Assembly (NCBI GenBank): GCA_964608735.1
Contig: CAZSPL010000026.1
Location: forward strand, 1 to 26,397
Reading direction: 5' to 3'
From: CAZSPL01 sp964608735
Lineage (GTDB): Bacteria; JAJVIF01; JAPKYR01; CAZSPL01
Length of the DNA stretch: 26,397 nucleotides
The notes beneath the pieces were generated by a model. The model made no database searches, was not told the origin of the DNA, and worked only from the letters and a program-made list of their open reading frames with translations. How positions within the stretch are numbered: position 1 is the stretch's first letter; every line of letters starts with the position of its first letter. Positions 1-8,316 of this stretch are shown piece by piece. The position numbers were made by a program, and so were the translations under genes.

Positions 1-1
1 C

Positions 2-1114
2 ACATTCTTCTCCTGGGGAAGCCGGTTTATCACGCCGAAATATAACGACTACAACTCGGCGCGGGATTTCTGGTTCAAGCGCGCCACGGAGTTGAATCCG
101 TCGAACGGCCGCGCCGAATTCTTCTGGGGGTGGGCGACATCGAAGACCCAGCAGTATGCTCTCGGCGCGGAGATACTTCGACACTCGCAGAAACTCTATC
201 CCCAGACCGACACTGATTATACCCTCGGCCTGACCCTGAGTTGGTGGGGCGATTCGCTTATAGCCGCGGGCGATAAAACAGAGGCCATGGAGAAATTCTC
301 CGAGGCGATCGATGCATTCATGCAGGCGGCGAAGCGCCTTCCCACACGGATAGAATATTACACCGAGCTTGTCAAACTGCTGAACCGCGTGGGACGTTTC
401 GAGGAGGCCGACAAGTACAGCGAGCGGGCGATTATCGTGTACAACTGGGTCAGCATGGCTCAGAACGTGGAATACATGTTCTACATGTGGCGGGGCCAGG
501 CGCTTATCGCTCAAGGAAAACTCGACGAAGCGATAGAGGTTCTCGAAGAGGCGACAAGGCTGAAGTATGACAAATGGACACCCGAACAGAGAGCCCAGGG
601 AAGACGCCCGATGCCGCTGGCCGACCAGCCGCAGGCATACCTCCTGCTCGGCCAGGCGTATGAGAAGAAGGGGGACTATATCAACGCCGAGGAGAATTAC
701 AACGACTACCTGACGCGCAATAACCGCTTGAAGAAGGAGCAGCAGTCGAACGACATCCTGTTCTTCCAGGGGCGGTTGTATGAGAAGATGGGTGATGTCC
801 AGCCGGACGAGGAATCCAGGAATGTGTACAAGCAGCGGGCCGAGCAGAAATACTCGTTGATCAAGACGTTATACGAAAGACTCCTGCGGCTCAAGGAAAG
901 CAGCGGCGATGCCGGGATATCCCAGCAGGACATGCAGGATTTTGTGGCGCAGAACGGCCGCCCGATAGCCGCGAATATCTACGAGGAAGCGCTCAAAGGA
1001 ATTGAGCGCATACAGCAGGGCCAGCCATACGTCGCCACCAATGAAGAAGTGCTTCTTGACACGGGTGCCGAAGGTATCGGAGAAGCCGAGATCGCTATTG
1101 ATTCGACCGAGTAG
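2..1114 (+). CDS. TPR-repeat protein, 5' end outside window
   Basis: The reading frame is open to the left edge, so the TTG at 92 is not the real start; about 370 C-terminal residues are visible. They consist of helical repeats with tetratricopeptide character: A-x-x-F-W-F-K-R-A-T-E-L-N-P near the start, then pairs of helices with G/A/Y/A/P positions such as G-R-F-E-E-A-D-K-Y and G-D-Y-I-N-A-E-E-N-Y. TPR arrays mediate protein-protein contacts. The tail (last ~40 residues) is acidic and probably disordered. The missing N-terminus could carry membrane segments, as in O-antigen-ligase-like proteins with C-terminal TPRs, but that cannot be tested here. It ends 88 bases before the next gene, and a promoter-like sequence in that gap suggests it belongs to a separate upstream unit. 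Confidence 0.8.
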   Translation, partial: TFFSWGSRFITPKYNDYNSARDFWFKRATELNPSNGRAEFFWGWATSKTQQYALGAEILRHSQKLYPQTDTDYTLGLTLSWWGDSLIAAGDKTEAMEKFSEAIDAFMQAAKRLPTRIEYYTELVKLLNRVGRFEEADKYSERAIIVYNWVSMAQNVEYMFYMWRGQALIAQGKLDEAIEVLEEATRLKYDKWTPEQRAQGRRPMPLADQPQAYLLLGQAYEKKGDYINAEENYNDYLTRNNRLKKEQQSNDILFFQGRLYEKMGDVQPDEESRNVYKQRAEQKYSLIKTLYERLLRLKESSGDAGISQQDMQDFVAQNGRPIAANIYEEALKGIERIQQGQPYVATNEEVLLDTGAEGIGEAEIAIDSTE

Positions 1115-1149
1115 CTCCATGAGCGCCTGCGTCGCGGCATTCGAAAATG

Positions 1150-1179
1150 TTGTGATTACCCGCTATTTTATGATATAGT
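1150..1179 (+). promoter_or_regulatory. Possible sigma70 promoter upstream of 1203 gene
   Basis: TTGTGA (1150-1155) is followed by an 18-nt spacer and TATAGT (1174-1179), the latter preceded by TGA (1171-1173), an extended -10. The predicted transcript would begin near 1186 and carry the AGGGGGG Shine-Dalgarno sequence at 1192-1198. The -35 element is a modest match, so the call is tentative. Confidence 0.45.
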
Positions 1180-1202
1180 CTCAGGGCTTTCAGGGGGGTA
1201 TT

Positions 1203-1745
1203 TTGGCCGCCGTCAGGCTTCAATCGCCTCGAAAACGGCTTCGGGACGGTTATTTTCTTTTTATGGGCATGACCGAAAACGAGCCCCGGGATGAGATTGA
1301 CTCGGGCGAGGATGAATTAAGCTGGCGGGTACACCCGGTGGCGGAACATCCCGTTCACGGGATATTGCTTCTTGGCATTATTGCGCTGTGTACCTGGATA
1401 TTCTGGAGCGGTTTCGGGTCCTTTTACGGCATCTTCTGTCTCGTGGTACTGCTGTTTGCGACGGCTCCATTTTTTCTCCCGACGAATTACGTCCTCGACG
1501 GCGAAGGGGTGGAAATCACGAGCCTGTTCATCATAAGGCATTTCAGGCCATGGACGGATTTCCAGAGTTTCTATTCCGATGAAACGGGAGTGCAGCTAAG
1601 CCCATTCCGGAAACCCTCCAGGCTCGCGGTATTCAGGGGAAATTTCCTGCGTTTCGCGCCCGACAACCGTGAGCGGGTTAAGGCATATCTTGATGAGCGT
1701 ATCAAACGAAGAAAACCGGGTGAGAAAACCGGTGACGAAGCATGA
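1203..1745 (+). CDS. Small membrane protein with PH-like C-terminal domain
   Basis: This is a 180-residue protein with two adjacent membrane segments (about residues 52-70 and 74-93). They are followed by a beta-rich stretch (about 96-170) with the order of bacterial PH-like domains: N-Y-V-L-D-G-E-G-V, then I-R-H-F-R-P-W-T-D-F, then F-R-G-N-F-L-R-F and a final helix E-R-V-K-A-Y-L. Such domains usually sit on the cytoplasmic membrane face; the function here is unknown. The TTG start is chosen because AGGGGGG lies 5 bases upstream. ATG codons at 1263 or 1269 lack a good ribosome site but would give a more usual N-terminus, so the start is uncertain. The 3' end overlaps the next gene by about 50 bases, suggesting coupled translation. 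Confidence 0.7.
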   Translation: MAAVRLQSPRKRLRDGYFLFMGMTENEPRDEIDSGEDELSWRVHPVAEHPVHGILLLGIIALCTWIFWSGFGSFYGIFCLVVLLFATAPFFLPTNYVLDGEGVEITSLFIIRHFRPWTDFQSFYSDETGVQLSPFRKPSRLAVFRGNFLRFAPDNRERVKAYLDERIKRRKPGEKTGDEA

Positions 1746-2169
1746 CAAGTGGCGCCACGCATTCGCGATAGGCCCGGAGTACGAGGAGCGGATTACCGAT
1801 GATGACGAGAAGATCATCGACGCATTCGCCGGGGCCATCGTAAAGCGAGGGCTTGCCGCGCCGGCGATCCTGTGGTTCATAACGCTCAAGCCGCTCTCGT
1901 TCCTCGGAGCGAGTGTGGTGCAGGCCGGGCAGTTTTTGTTCAAGGACCTGGCGTTCGAGGTCTACATACAGCAACATTTCATGCCGAGCTTTGAACATGC
2001 CGCGTTCGTCAGGGTTCTTGAGAAGAGGAAAGCGATTGACAGGCTCATCGATAAGATAGAGGAATTCGATGCGGATGCCCGGGAGCGCAGAAAGCATGAG
2101 CGGGCTGAGAAGCGGGGACAGGCGGCGAAAAAGGCGGATCCCGCCGACGCCGGGGATGAGGATGAATAA
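1693..2169 (+). CDS. Unrecognised protein with one hydrophobic region and charged tail
   Basis: I do not recognise this family. With ATG 1693 (TAAGG upstream) it has 158 residues: a charged N-terminus, one long hydrophobic/amphipathic region (about 53-85, G-L-A-A-P-A-I-L-W-F to A-G-Q-F-L-F), and a strongly charged helical tail (105-158) rich in K, R, E and D that could form a coiled coil. A GTG at 1669 is a possible longer start, with a deeper overlap into the previous gene. The start lies inside the previous gene, so the two are probably made together. The next gene, a MutL-type ATPase, starts about 57 bases downstream, and all three may form one unit. A membrane-surface protein is the most that can be inferred. 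Confidence 0.65.
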   Translation: MSVSNEENRVRKPVTKHDKWRHAFAIGPEYEERITDDDEKIIDAFAGAIVKRGLAAPAILWFITLKPLSFLGASVVQAGQFLFKDLAFEVYIQQHFMPSFEHAAFVRVLEKRKAIDRLIDKIEEFDADARERRKHERAEKRGQAAKKADPADAGDEDE

Positions 2170-2228
2170 GCGGGCTGCAATGGGGTTCGAGCGGAAAGGG
2201 AAATATAAAAAGAACGGACGGTTTGTTT

Positions 2229-4076
2229 ATGTTTCAGAAGGATGATCCGAACCTGCGTGTAATCATGGCGACCGACTGCGGGTCTACGACCACGAAGGCT
2301 ATTCTAATCGAAAAGGTGGACAACGAGTACAGGCAGACGTACCGCGGCGAAGCTCCCACCACCGTGGAGGCTCCGTTCGAGGATGTCACCAAGGGCGTGC
2401 TTAACGCCGTAGGCGAGATCGAGGACCTCTCGGGGCGCACATTCCTCAGGGATGGACGGCTCATCATCCCATCGGAGGGAGATACCGGCGTCGATATCTA
2501 TATCTCGACCAGTTCCGCCGGCGGCGGCCTGCAGATGATGGTCGCGGGCGCGGTACGCTCGATGACCGCCGAGAGCGCCGAGCGCGCCGCCCTCGGGGCG
2601 GGCTCTATCGTCATGGAAGTGCTCGCATCCAATGATAACCGGCTTCCGCACATAAAGATCGACCTGATTCGCAAGCTCAGGCCTGACATGATACTCCTCT
2701 CGGGCGGGACCGACGGCGGCACCACCAAGCATGTCGTGGAGCTCGCCGAACTGATAGCGGCCGCCGACCCGAAGCCGAGGCTGGGGATAACATACCGCCT
2801 GCCGGTAATCTACGCCGGAAATATCGATGCGCGCAAAGAGGTCGCCGCCGTGCTCGAAGAGAAAACGGCGCTGACGATCACCGACAACATCCGCCCTACC
2901 CTCGAACAGGAGAACCTGTTCCCGGCGAGGCAGAAGATACAGGATTTGTTCGAAGAGCATGTAATGGCGCAAGCCCCGGGATACGACAAGCTCATCAAAT
3001 GGTGCGGCGCGCCAATAATGCCGACCCCCGGCGCGATGGGACTTATCATCCGCACCATCGCCGAAAGGAACAAGCTGAATGTCATCGGGGTTGATATCGG
3101 CGGGGCGACCACCGATGTGTTCAGCAACTTCACCGTCGAGGGCGAAAGCCTTTTCAACCGCTCGGTATCGGCGAACCTCGGGATGAGTTATTCCGTGTCC
3201 AATGTACTCGCCGAGGCGGGGATAGCGAACGTCATGCGCTGGGCGAGCTTCGATATCGAGGAGCAGGATTTGCGAAACAGGATCAAGAACAAGATGATCC
3301 GGCCCACGACGATACCCCAGCTTCTCGACGAGCTCATCCTCGAACAGGGGCTGGCGCGGGAAGCGCTGAGGCTGGCATTCGACCAGCACAAGAGCCTCGC
3401 CACTGGGCTGAAGGGAGTTCAGCAGGCGAGGGACATCGCGGCGGCTTTCGACCAGGAAAGCTCCGGCGCCACGCTGATAAAAATGATGGATCTCGACCTC
3501 CTGGTCGGTTCGGGTGGCGTATTGAGCCATGCCCCGCGAAGGTGCCAGTCGGCGATGATGCTCGTCGATGCATTCCAGCCCGAAGCCTTTACGCGGCTCG
3601 CGGTGGATTCTATCTTCATGATGCCCCACCTCGGCGTGCTGTCGCAGGTTCACACACAGGCGGCGACCGAGGTATTCGATAAGGACTGCATGATTTACCT
3701 CGGCACGTGCATCGCGCCGGTTGGTGAAGCCAGACACGGCGACAACGCGATGCGCTATAAACTTACCCTTGAAGACGGCCGCGTCGAAGAGGGGGATATC
3801 CCCTTCGGCACGGTCAAGGTTATTGAATACGGACTGAATGAGAAAGGTCTGCCGAGGCTCGGTACCGCTGAGATAAATCCCGCGCGCTCGATGGATATGG
3901 GCGAAGGCAAAGGGCGCACCGTGAAAGGCGGGATCTTCGGCGGGGTCGTGGGTATTGTCCTCGATGGCAGGGGGCGTCCGCTGAAATTCGCCGATTCAAA
4001 GGAGGAACGGGTGAAACAAGTCGAAGGCTGGGCGAATGCTTTCGGCGCTTATCCTCCAAGGAAGGGTGGTGAATAA
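2229..4076 (+). CDS. MutL/GlmL-type ASKHA ATPase
   Basis: This is a 615-residue protein of the MutL/GlmL family, actin/hexokinase-fold ATPases best known as accessory proteins of B12-dependent glutamate mutase. The phosphate-1 loop D16-C-G-S-T-T-T-K23 is clear, the phosphate-2 loop is D289-I-G-G-A-T-T-D296, and an adenosine-type motif G-S-G-G-V-L-S-H lies near 427-434. A middle L-L-S-G-G-T-D-G-G motif is also family-typical. ATG 2229 is preferred over TTG 2223, since the nucleotide-binding strand begins only 10 residues later. No glutamate mutase S or E subunit and no B12-binding protein lies nearby. Instead the gene is followed one base after its stop by the barrel-sandwich/KOW protein and then by a membrane-protein cluster. 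The name fits the fold; a mutase-related role is not supported here. Confidence 0.9.
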   Translation: MFQKDDPNLRVIMATDCGSTTTKAILIEKVDNEYRQTYRGEAPTTVEAPFEDVTKGVLNAVGEIEDLSGRTFLRDGRLIIPSEGDTGVDIYISTSSAGGGLQMMVAGAVRSMTAESAERAALGAGSIVMEVLASNDNRLPHIKIDLIRKLRPDMILLSGGTDGGTTKHVVELAELIAAADPKPRLGITYRLPVIYAGNIDARKEVAAVLEEKTALTITDNIRPTLEQENLFPARQKIQDLFEEHVMAQAPGYDKLIKWCGAPIMPTPGAMGLIIRTIAERNKLNVIGVDIGGATTDVFSNFTVEGESLFNRSVSANLGMSYSVSNVLAEAGIANVMRWASFDIEEQDLRNRIKNKMIRPTTIPQLLDELILEQGLAREALRLAFDQHKSLATGLKGVQQARDIAAAFDQESSGATLIKMMDLDLLVGSGGVLSHAPRRCQSAMMLVDAFQPEAFTRLAVDSIFMMPHLGVLSQVHTQAATEVFDKDCMIYLGTCIAPVGEARHGDNAMRYKLTLEDGRVEEGDIPFGTVKVIEYGLNEKGLPRLGTAEINPARSMDMGEGKGRTVKGGIFGGVVGIVLDGRGRPLKFADSKEERVKQVEGWANAFGAYPPRKGGE

Positions 4077-4077
4077 A

Positions 4078-5214
4078 ATGGCCCAGGCATACACACCGGG
4101 ACTTAAAGTCACCGATTACACCATCGTCCGCAAATCGAGAACCCTTCCATTGAAGGGCGAAGTCCTCGCGAAACTTGGGGATGAAGTTTCCGCCGAGGAT
4201 ATCGTAGCCAAGACAGACCTGCCGGGTGGAATACATACCATCAACGTGATGAACAAGGTCGGTTGCGAGGCGAGTGAAGTCCCCGAAATGATGAATATGA
4301 AGGAGGGGGAACCGATACGTAAGGGAGAGGTCATCGCCGAATCGAAAGCCCTGCTCCCGTTTCTGAGATTCCTCACGTCAAAGGTTACATCGCCGATCGA
4401 CGGCACGATCGAGAAGATAAGCTCCGTGACGGGACAGGTGCTGCTAAGGGAGCCGCCTCAGCCTGTAACGATCAAGGCATATATCGATGGGAAGGTCACC
4501 AAAATAATCCCCGAGGAAGGTGTCGTGGTCGAGACGAGTTGCGCGTTCATACAGGGCATCTTCGGCATCGGCGGCGAGACGCACGGCGAGATAATGATGA
4601 TGGTCAACGGCCCCGGCGATGACATTACCCCGGCCGCCATCAACGATTCGCACAAGGGAAAGATCCTCGTTTGCGGCAGATATGTCAGTATAGATGTCTT
4701 CAAGAAAGCTGAGGCCATGGGCGTCAAGGGACTCATCACCGGCGGTTTCGGCGACAAGGACCTCAAGGAGATCCTCGGCTACGACCTCGGCGTGGCTATC
4801 ACCGGCCACGAGGACCTCGAGCTTTCGCTCGTGGTTACCGAGGGTTTCGGGTTTATAAACATGGCCGCTAAAACTTTCGGCCTGCTGAAAAAACACGAGG
4901 GGAAGAAGGCGTCTATTTCAGGTGCGACGCAGATACGTGCCGGCGTTATCAGGCCCGAGATAATTATCCCGCTTCCAGCGCGGGAAGCGGGCGGCGGAGA
5001 ATCGACCAAGGATGAACCCGGCGGCGTACAGACGGGCGACCCGGTGCGCATCATCAGGGAGCCGAATTTCGGCAGGCTGGCGACGGTCAAGCGCCTTATC
5101 CCCGAGCTTATGGTGGTCGAGAGCGAAACGAAAGTGCGGGTCATGGAAGTCGAGTTCGATAATGGTGAATCGTTCATCGTCCCGCGAGCGAATATCGAGA
5201 TCATCGAAGACTGA
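4078..5214 (+). CDS. Barrel-sandwich-hybrid protein with KOW-like C-terminus
   Basis: This is a 378-residue soluble protein. The start is ATG 4078, with GGAAGGGTGGTG just upstream and only one base after the stop of the MutL-type gene, so the two are translationally linked. Residues about 15-130 resemble lipoyl/biotinyl-like barrel-sandwich folds: G-E-V-L-A-K-L-G-D-E-V, G-E-P-I-R-K-G-E-V-I and S-P-I-D-G-T-I-E, without the MKM-type lysine of a true carrier. The middle (150-290) is glycine-rich alpha/beta. Residues 320-375 look KOW/Tudor-like: G-D-P-V-R-I-I, then G-R-L-A-T-V-K, then V-E-F-D-N-G-E. I know no function for this architecture. A strong terminator follows directly. Neighbourhood suggests that it works with the ATPase. 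Confidence 0.8.
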   Translation: MAQAYTPGLKVTDYTIVRKSRTLPLKGEVLAKLGDEVSAEDIVAKTDLPGGIHTINVMNKVGCEASEVPEMMNMKEGEPIRKGEVIAESKALLPFLRFLTSKVTSPIDGTIEKISSVTGQVLLREPPQPVTIKAYIDGKVTKIIPEEGVVVETSCAFIQGIFGIGGETHGEIMMMVNGPGDDITPAAINDSHKGKILVCGRYVSIDVFKKAEAMGVKGLITGGFGDKDLKEILGYDLGVAITGHEDLELSLVVTEGFGFINMAAKTFGLLKKHEGKKASISGATQIRAGVIRPEIIIPLPAREAGGGESTKDEPGGVQTGDPVRIIREPNFGRLATVKRLIPELMVVESETKVRVMEVEFDNGESFIVPRANIEIIED

Positions 5215-5235
5215 TTTCAGCCGATGAAAAACAGC

Positions 5236-5278
5236 GCCCCCCGGGATGCCGAGTGCATCGCGGGGGGCTTTATTTTTA
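5236..5278 (+). terminator. Rho-independent terminator
   Basis: G-CCCCCC-G (5236-5243) pairs with C-GGGGGG-C (5261-5268). One G:G mismatch follows, then GATGC pairs with GCATC closing a CGAGT loop, and the downstream strand is TTTATTTTT. It ends the MutL-type transcript. Confidence 0.9.
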
Positions 5279-5280
5279 CC

Positions 5281-5309
5281 TTGCCAAACGGGTCTTTAAC
5301 ACTTATGAT
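5281..5309 (+). promoter_or_regulatory. Sigma70-type promoter of the membrane-complex operon
   Basis: TTGCCA (5281-5286), an exact 17-nt spacer and TATGAT (5304-5309). It lies directly after the terminator of the previous unit. Transcription would begin near 5316, leaving a leader of about 92 nt before the TTG start at 5408. Confidence 0.75.
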
Positions 5310-5330
5310 TGGTGCTTAATTAAACTTTAA

Positions 5331-5375
5331 ATCGTCCCCACGCCTCTTTCCTTTGGGAAGTTTTGCGGGGAGGAT
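5331..5375 (+). promoter_or_regulatory. Structured 5' leader hairpin
   Basis: In the leader, ATC-G-TCCCC (5331-5339) can pair with GGGGA-G-GAT (5367-5375) with one G:G mismatch. Inside, CTTTCC (5346-5351) pairs with GGGAAG (5355-5360) over a TTT loop. No clean U-tract follows, so this is not an obvious attenuator. No known riboswitch class is recognised. It leaves the AGGAGG ribosome site at about 5397-5402 free. Confidence 0.4.
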
Positions 5376-5407
5376 ATTCTTTATTCTACTGTTAAAGGAG
5401 GATCCTA

Positions 5408-7465
5408 TTGAAAGGTTTCTCCCCTCTTAAAAACAAGTGGCTGCCGCTCTTACTGGTCAGTACATTTTTTCTCCTGGTACTGCCCATATTCGCGGGAGCT
5501 CAGTCCGAGGGGGAAGGGGCCGTTGAAGAATCCACTGAAGCCGGAGGCACCGAAGCGATAACCGCCGAAGAAGCGGTCGGCGCCGCCGGGGAAGCAATTC
5601 TCATTGAGGAACCTTCAGCAGTGGTTGAACCGGCCCCGACAGGCCCTCCCCCCGAACCGGTTACCGAAGCGAAGTACAACTACTTCATCCTGCACTCATT
5701 CGATCCGGACGCACCGATAACCGACTGGGATATCGTAGACCGGATCCCCGCGAATACTTCCTACACCTACGAGGAACCGGGATACTTCGGCTTCTTTCTC
5801 GAACCGCCCAAGGACCCGGAGGCGTATAAAGAGCATTTCTACGCCTTCGAAAGCCAGGTCTTCAACTTCAAGCCTAAAAAGGCGGTATACAAGCTCTCTC
5901 TCAGCCAGCCGGAAGTGCCCAAAGAGCCGCCGGTTGTGAGCATGGAGAACCCGAGCATCGGTGAGGTCATCGAGGGTATCGAAAGCATGATGACCGATGA
6001 GCCGCCCGAGGTGCTCGCTTCACCGCCACCGGCGGACCTCGTGATGCCGGAAGGATTCAACGTTGCCGATCGCAAGAACGACCAGGGGGGCGTGATTGTC
6101 ATCACCTGGCCGAGCGTCGAATCGGACGAGCTCGAACACACGTATACCCCGCCACCGGAAGAGATAGTGGTGCCCCCGCCTCCCGCGGTGGAGGAAGAGG
6201 TTGAATATCAGCTTGATGTGCTGGTAATAGACGCATGGGTATACTATGACGATTTAAAGAGCCCCGAACTTCCCGAGAAGAAGAACGACCCGTCTAAATT
6301 CGACGTATGGGTCAATCTTACAAGGCTCGGCGGCGGCGAGCATGAAAAGCTCGAGTTCAAGGATTTTGTCGGGAAGAACCCGACAAACGGCTACTGGGCC
6401 GACCTTGCCATGCACTTCCGTGGAGAATTCAAGCTCGACGGAGAGCCTGATAAAGGCAAAGGGCTGCTTCGAATCATCGCCGATACTCCGGATGGGAGAC
6501 GACTGAGCGGAGCTATCAAATACAGGAAAGCCCCGACGCTTCCCATTGCCAGCGTAGAATCGGAGGAACCGTGGCCGGATAATCGCTACACACATTATTT
6601 CAAGATCGGAATCGATTATTCCAACCACGAAGGTTTCCCCCGCTGGGTGCTTGAGACGACGCCACCGGCAGGTGCAATGGCGAAAGCCAATTTATTCAAC
6701 TATGCCAAATGGAACAGCCTTCTCTATGCCATACTGCTTTCCATCGCCATCCTCTACTTCATCTTCAGCGCGCGCAAGGGCAAAGAGCTGTTCGTGAGGC
6801 GCATCGCCGGTCTTGACCATGTCGAGGAAGCGATAGGACGCGCCACAGAGATGGGCAAACCGATACTCTACGTGCCGGGCCTCGGGTATATGTCCGACGT
6901 GGCGACCATCGCCGCGACGAATATCCTCGGGCAGGTGGCGAAGAAAGTGGCGAGGTATGACAGCCAGGTACTGGTGCCATGCCGCGACGCCATTGTAATG
7001 ACAGTCTGCCAGGAAGTCGTGCAGGAAGCATACATCGACGCCGGACGTCCGGATGCGTACAACAAGGACAGCGTCTTCTTCCTCACCGACGACCAGTTCT
7101 CATATACTGCCTCGGTCGACGGCATTATGGTTCGCGACAAACCCGCGACGAATTTCTTCATGGGCATGTTCTACGCGGAGAGCCTCATTCTCGCCGAGAC
7201 GGGCGCGGGCACCGGCGCGATCCAAATCGCCGGCACCGACGCTCTCGCGCAGCTTCCGTTCTTCATCACGGCCTGCGACTACACACTCATCGGCGAAGAG
7301 CTCTACGCCGCAAGCGCATATTTGTCACGCGAGCCGCTATTACTCGGTTCCCTCAAGGGCCAGGACCTCGCCAAGCTGGTGTTCATCATCATAACCATAA
7401 TCGGCGTCATCCTGGCTACCTTCGGGCAACCGTTCTTGTCCAAGTTGTTCTCGTCCCCGTTATGA
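5408..7465 (+). CDS. Secreted Pro/Glu-rich protein with C-terminal membrane domain (DUF6754-like)
   Basis: This is a 685-residue protein. The TTG start is supported by AAAGGAGG about 7 bases upstream. A signal peptide (residues 1-32, ending A-G-A-Q) precedes an acidic/proline-rich linker (33-75). A beta-rich extracytoplasmic region follows (about 75-430), interrupted by P-P-P-E and P-P-P-P-A linkers. Next come a membrane segment (about 437-454), a conserved alpha/beta domain (455-655) and a final membrane helix (about 657-677). The block 455-655 (K-P-I-L-Y-V-P-G-L-G-Y, A-E-T-G-A-G-T-G-A-I-Q-I-A-G-T-D) matches my memory of DUF6754; a profile search was not possible. It leads a four-gene operon of membrane proteins and is probably its main soluble component. 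Catalysis is unknown. Confidence 0.85.
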   Translation: MKGFSPLKNKWLPLLLVSTFFLLVLPIFAGAQSEGEGAVEESTEAGGTEAITAEEAVGAAGEAILIEEPSAVVEPAPTGPPPEPVTEAKYNYFILHSFDPDAPITDWDIVDRIPANTSYTYEEPGYFGFFLEPPKDPEAYKEHFYAFESQVFNFKPKKAVYKLSLSQPEVPKEPPVVSMENPSIGEVIEGIESMMTDEPPEVLASPPPADLVMPEGFNVADRKNDQGGVIVITWPSVESDELEHTYTPPPEEIVVPPPPAVEEEVEYQLDVLVIDAWVYYDDLKSPELPEKKNDPSKFDVWVNLTRLGGGEHEKLEFKDFVGKNPTNGYWADLAMHFRGEFKLDGEPDKGKGLLRIIADTPDGRRLSGAIKYRKAPTLPIASVESEEPWPDNRYTHYFKIGIDYSNHEGFPRWVLETTPPAGAMAKANLFNYAKWNSLLYAILLSIAILYFIFSARKGKELFVRRIAGLDHVEEAIGRATEMGKPILYVPGLGYMSDVATIAATNILGQVAKKVARYDSQVLVPCRDAIVMTVCQEVVQEAYIDAGRPDAYNKDSVFFLTDDQFSYTASVDGIMVRDKPATNFFMGMFYAESLILAETGAGTGAIQIAGTDALAQLPFFITACDYTLIGEELYAASAYLSREPLLLGSLKGQDLAKLVFIIITIIGVILATFGQPFLSKLFSSPL

Positions 7466-7479
7466 TTGGGAGGTGACAA

Positions 7480-8316
7480 GTGCACATACCGAAGAAATAT
7501 ATTCCAATAAGCATCGCATTCCTGATGGGTATGATCGGGATCTTCACATACTATATCCCGACCAAGACAAGCCAGGATATGATTTCGATGTTCTCGGGCT
7601 GGGACCGGATCATCGCCGGTTTCACCCTGATAGTCGGGATCTACTCGCTGCTGAACCATCACTACCACAAGCTCAAACGGAAAGTTCCCGGCTGGGGTTA
7701 CAGCGTGATCGTCTACATCGGCATGGTCGCCATGGTCATAGCGGGTTTCTGGTTCTCAATGGACATCCCCGAAAGAGAAGACTTCGGGACATGGAGCCAG
7801 GCCAAGCAACGGATGCTGCTGCAGATGAACGGCGTCGCGCTTGTGGATACACAGCAGGAGTATGATGCCTACATCGCCGACAACAAGACAAAACCGGAAC
7901 CCGAAGATCCGCCGATGGTGGCGCTGAATACCACCGACGGCCTGATAGCGGCGGTCGGCACAATCAAGACCGTACCCATCAACTGGATGTACGTCAACCT
8001 GTTCGTACCGATGCAGGCGACGATGTTCGCGCTGCTCGCGTTTTACATCGCGTCCGCGGCATACAGGGCGTTCCGCGCAAGGACCACCGAAGCGACGGTG
8101 CTCCTCGCGACCGCCATCATAATGATGATAGGCCGAGTCCCACTCGGTGAATGGATGTGGAAGGATTTCCCCAACCTGACCGAATGGATCCTGTCGTTCC
8201 CGTCGATGGCTGCACAGCGCGGCATCATGATCGGCATCGGGCTGGGTATGATTGCCACGAGCCTCCGGATCATATTCGGAATCGAGCGAACCTACATGGG
8301 CGGGGGTGGTGAATAA
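7480..8316 (+). CDS. Unrecognised polytopic membrane protein
   Basis: This is a 278-residue protein beginning at GTG 7480, with GGGAGGTGA a few bases upstream and 14 bases after the preceding stop. About six membrane segments can be seen: 5-24, 40-57, 68-90, 167-195, 204-220 and 247-268. A hydrophilic loop (about 92-165) with acidic and proline residues separates the third and fourth; the first three pack as one bundle and the last three as another. I do not recognise the family. Its stop overlaps the ATG of the next gene by one base (TAATG), so the two are translated together. The context suggests an integral subunit of the same envelope complex as its neighbours. Confidence 0.85.
   Translation: MHIPKKYIPISIAFLMGMIGIFTYYIPTKTSQDMISMFSGWDRIIAGFTLIVGIYSLLNHHYHKLKRKVPGWGYSVIVYIGMVAMVIAGFWFSMDIPEREDFGTWSQAKQRMLLQMNGVALVDTQQEYDAYIADNKTKPEPEDPPMVALNTTDGLIAAVGTIKTVPINWMYVNLFVPMQATMFALLAFYIASAAYRAFRARTTEATVLLATAIIMMIGRVPLGEWMWKDFPNLTEWILSFPSMAAQRGIMIGIGLGMIATSLRIIFGIERTYMGGGGE

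Noticed and set aside
2304..3737. Long minus-strand open frame (477 codons) opposite the MutL-type gene
   Set aside because: It is a shadow caused by codon bias; its product has no recognisable domain, and the plus-strand gene has clear ATPase motifs.
2229..4076. DNA mismatch repair MutL
   Set aside because: The gene is the unrelated glutamate-mutase-type MutL (ASKHA fold); GHKL motifs of mismatch-repair MutL are absent.
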